This document shows, one piece after another, positions 5,575 to 6,963 of a stretch of DNA of 6,963 nucleotides. The stretch lies in assembly GCA_027080245.1 (NCBI GenBank), contig JALWSN010000202.1, positions 1 to 6,963 on the forward strand, written 5' to 3'. The position numbers and the translations under genes were made by a program. This stretch comes from Ignavibacteriales bacterium (GTDB lineage Bacteria > Bacteroidota > Ignavibacteria > Ignavibacteriales > Melioribacteraceae). Under the pieces are notes generated by a model. That model saw nothing but the letters and a program-made list of their open reading frames with translations. It was not told the origin of the DNA and made no database searches. Positions within the stretch are counted from its first letter, which is position 1. Every line of letters begins with the position of its first letter.

Positions 5575-6888
5575 TTATTTGAAGGCAAGCTTCCTTGTTA
5601 GTTTAAGAGCTTTTAACAAATCGTTAAAATCCAATAGATTTAGGTCTTTTCCGTCCTCCGCCGCGTTGGAATCAAATAACCACGGGGCTTTCAGAGCTTC
5701 TTGAATTTCTACGTCTGGAATTTTTCTTTCCCTCAGAAAGTGAAATAATTTCAATGTTCTAAACCCGTCGAACCAAAATATTTTTTGTTTTAGCAAGCGT
5801 TTTTCGTCCTTCACATTTTTTTCAACTTTTTCCAGCCAGAGCGTAAAGTTGTTGGTTTTCAAAAATTCTTTTAATTCGGGAGAAATCTCGTTCGCTCTTT
5901 TCAAATAGAGGTCGGCGGAAAGCGAGCTCGAGCGCAAGAAGAATTCGTTCCATTCTTTAAGAATTTCAAATGATTCTACCGCGTAAAACCGTTGGGTTCT
6001 TTTTGATTCTATGAACTTTTGCACCGTTTTGCCCGTGCCGAAAGGCACCCGCCAGGAAGGTCGCGCTGCCGGGAAAACAACGGCGGAAGCGACGAGTTCA
6101 ACCGGCGTTGTCTTGGCAAGCTTTTCCAGAAAGTAAAAATCTTCGCCCGCCTTTTTTAAATTCATTCCTCCGTTTTTAACGTAAACATCGGGCGAGACTA
6201 AAATCGTGGAACCTACCGTGTGGAATGCGAATGGCGAACGGGCGTGCCTTAACCCCATTACGTAATAATGCAAGAAGAGTTCGTACTGAACAATTGCCGA
6301 ATTGATCGCAGGGTTATTGGTTAAAAGATGCTCAAATTTAAAATAGCCGACTCTTCCTCCGCCGGTAAAAAATTTTCGAATTTCATCAAAGTAATTTGGG
6401 GAGACCAAACAATCCGAATCGAGCCATACAATACCACCGTTATTATTGGGCTTTAGCAACGTTAGCGCCGCGTCGCACCCTAATTTACGGGCTAATCCCA
6501 CTCCGCCAGTTTTAACCGGCAGCTCGTTGCCTGCGGTAGAGGCGTCAATAAAATTCAAGTTAAGTCCGTTAAAATCCTTGCCGTTGGAATCAATAACTTG
6601 CGTTAAAAATTTAATGGTTTGTAAATTCTCTTCCTTAATTTCGTTAGCGTTCCTGGCGGTATTATTAATGACAATTAAAATTAAAAAATTTTCAAAAAGT
6701 TCCCTGTTATTTTTTGCAAGAGAATTAAGCAGTCTTTCCAGATTTTCTAGCTCGGCTATTGCGGGAATTACAATAACGTAATCGAACAATTTAGTCGAGT
6801 GTTTTGCTACGTTCCACCTGCCAATAAAAGAACGCTTTTTTAAAAACGCTTCAACATAATTACCCGCAGAAGAATTAAAATGGCTCAT
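5575..6888 (-). CDS. Family 2-like (GT-A fold) glycosyltransferase, cytoplasmic
   Basis: 437 residues, with no signal peptide or membrane helix. The N-terminal half has GT-A fold features: a beta strand with VIVIPAIAELENLERLL (38-54), as in the nucleotide-sugar binding start of GT2 enzymes; GGVGLARKLGCDAAL (128-142); the metal/nucleotide motif DSD (157-159) after IVWL; and AGED (247-250), like the ED acceptor/base motif. RPSWRVPFGTGK (276-287) is a further striking, probably functional block. The C-terminal 140 residues are charged and helical and match nothing I recognise. It probably transfers a sugar from an activated donor in the cytoplasm; donor and acceptor are unknown. Its ATG lies inside the end of the upstream gene (14-bp overlap), suggesting translational coupling. 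AGGA, 9 nt upstream, may act as SD. The fold is fairly sure, the exact role is not. Confidence 0.8.
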   Translation of the reverse strand: MSHFNSSAGNYVEAFLKKRSFIGRWNVAKHSTKLFDYVIVIPAIAELENLERLLNSLAKNNRELFENFLILIVINNTARNANEIKEENLQTIKFLTQVIDSNGKDFNGLNLNFIDASTAGNELPVKTGGVGLARKLGCDAALTLLKPNNNGGIVWLDSDCLVSPNYFDEIRKFFTGGGRVGYFKFEHLLTNNPAINSAIVQYELFLHYYVMGLRHARSPFAFHTVGSTILVSPDVYVKNGGMNLKKAGEDFYFLEKLAKTTPVELVASAVVFPAARPSWRVPFGTGKTVQKFIESKRTQRFYAVESFEILKEWNEFFLRSSSLSADLYLKRANEISPELKEFLKTNNFTLWLEKVEKNVKDEKRLLKQKIFWFDGFRTLKLFHFLRERKIPDVEIQEALKAPWLFDSNAAEDGKDLNLLDFNDLLKALKLTRKLAFK

Positions 6889-6963
6889 CTAGGAATTTCC
6901 TAATAATATCGGAGGCTTCGTCGAACATGGTTGGTTTTACCCAATGAATATGGGCGCCTTCGC
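6875..6963 (-). CDS. C-terminal end of a probable alpha/beta hydrolase (partial)
   Basis: Only the last 28 codons are in the window; the gene enters from the right edge. The frame is open to a TAA at 6877-6875, while the other two minus frames stop early. The peptide includes GAHIHWVKPTMFDEASDIIR and ends KFLDEPF. A Gly-x-His followed by a Trp-x-x-Pro, an amphipathic helix and a terminal FL is the usual end of alpha/beta hydrolases, where the His (codon 6952-6950) would complete the catalytic triad. The stop codon overlaps the glycosyltransferase start by 14 bp (ATGAGCCATTTTAA), a typical operon junction. With so little sequence the family call is tentative, but that this is coding is likely. 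Confidence 0.6.
   Translation of the reverse strand, partial: EGAHIHWVKPTMFDEASDIIRKFLDEPF

Noticed and set aside
6890..6902. Palindrome TAGGAATTTCCTA just before the glycosyltransferase start
   Set aside because: Its centre is one base, so in RNA only a 4-bp stem could form, and it lies in the coding end of the upstream gene; probably chance.

Overview
This 6963-base window is an ordinary stretch of bacterial chromosome with six complete genes and the 3' end of a seventh. It is AT-rich, densely packed, and has clear Shine-Dalgarno (SD) sequences before most genes. The best taxonomic clue is the secreted peptidase at 2144-3988 (minus). Its C-terminus is a type A sorting domain of the type IX secretion system (T9SS), with the motif ELFQNYPNPFNPVTRIKF and the ending SGIYFYKL. 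That style is typical of the Bacteroidota/Chlorobi/Ignavibacteria group, and an Ignavibacteria-like organism is my best guess. This is inference, not a placement.

Layout. Bases 1-261 are AT-rich and carry no supportable gene, but hold an 11-bp inverted repeat at 188-216. Two plus-strand genes follow: a 10-helix DMT/EamA transporter (262-1140) and a Tat-exported N4-(beta-N-acetylglucosaminyl)-L-asparaginase-type Ntn hydrolase (1202-2152). The hydrolase meets a minus-strand gene tail to tail with a 9-bp overlap. That gene (2144-3988) is a secreted M14 carboxypeptidase of the cytosolic-carypeptidase-like subgroup with golvesin-like and T9SS domains. A 7-bp palindrome at the overlap may terminate transcription from both sides. 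The 164-bp divergent region 3989-4152 holds a CRP/FNR-like dyad, a possible promoter and a hairpin over the peptidase SD. It separates the peptidase from a small two-helix membrane protein of unknown function (4153-4422, plus). That gene stops 1 bp from the end of prfA, encoding release factor 1 (4424-5497, minus). Upstream of prfA on the same strand is a family 2-like glycosyltransferase (5575-6888). Its start overlaps by 14 bp the end of a gene entering from the right edge (6875-6963), probably an alpha/beta hydrolase.

How the genes relate. Hydrolase tail, glycosyltransferase and prfA probably form one minus-strand transcription unit; the first two look translationally coupled. The exported asparaginase-type amidohydrolase and the secreted carboxypeptidase could both act on extracytoplasmic glycoproteins or peptides, but they are convergent and not an operon, so a functional link is speculation. 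I found no RNA genes, CRISPR array, insertion sequence or obvious new defence or mobile system. The most useful leads are the altered substrate-binding motif in the peptidase, the dyads and hairpin around it, and the unrecognised small membrane protein.
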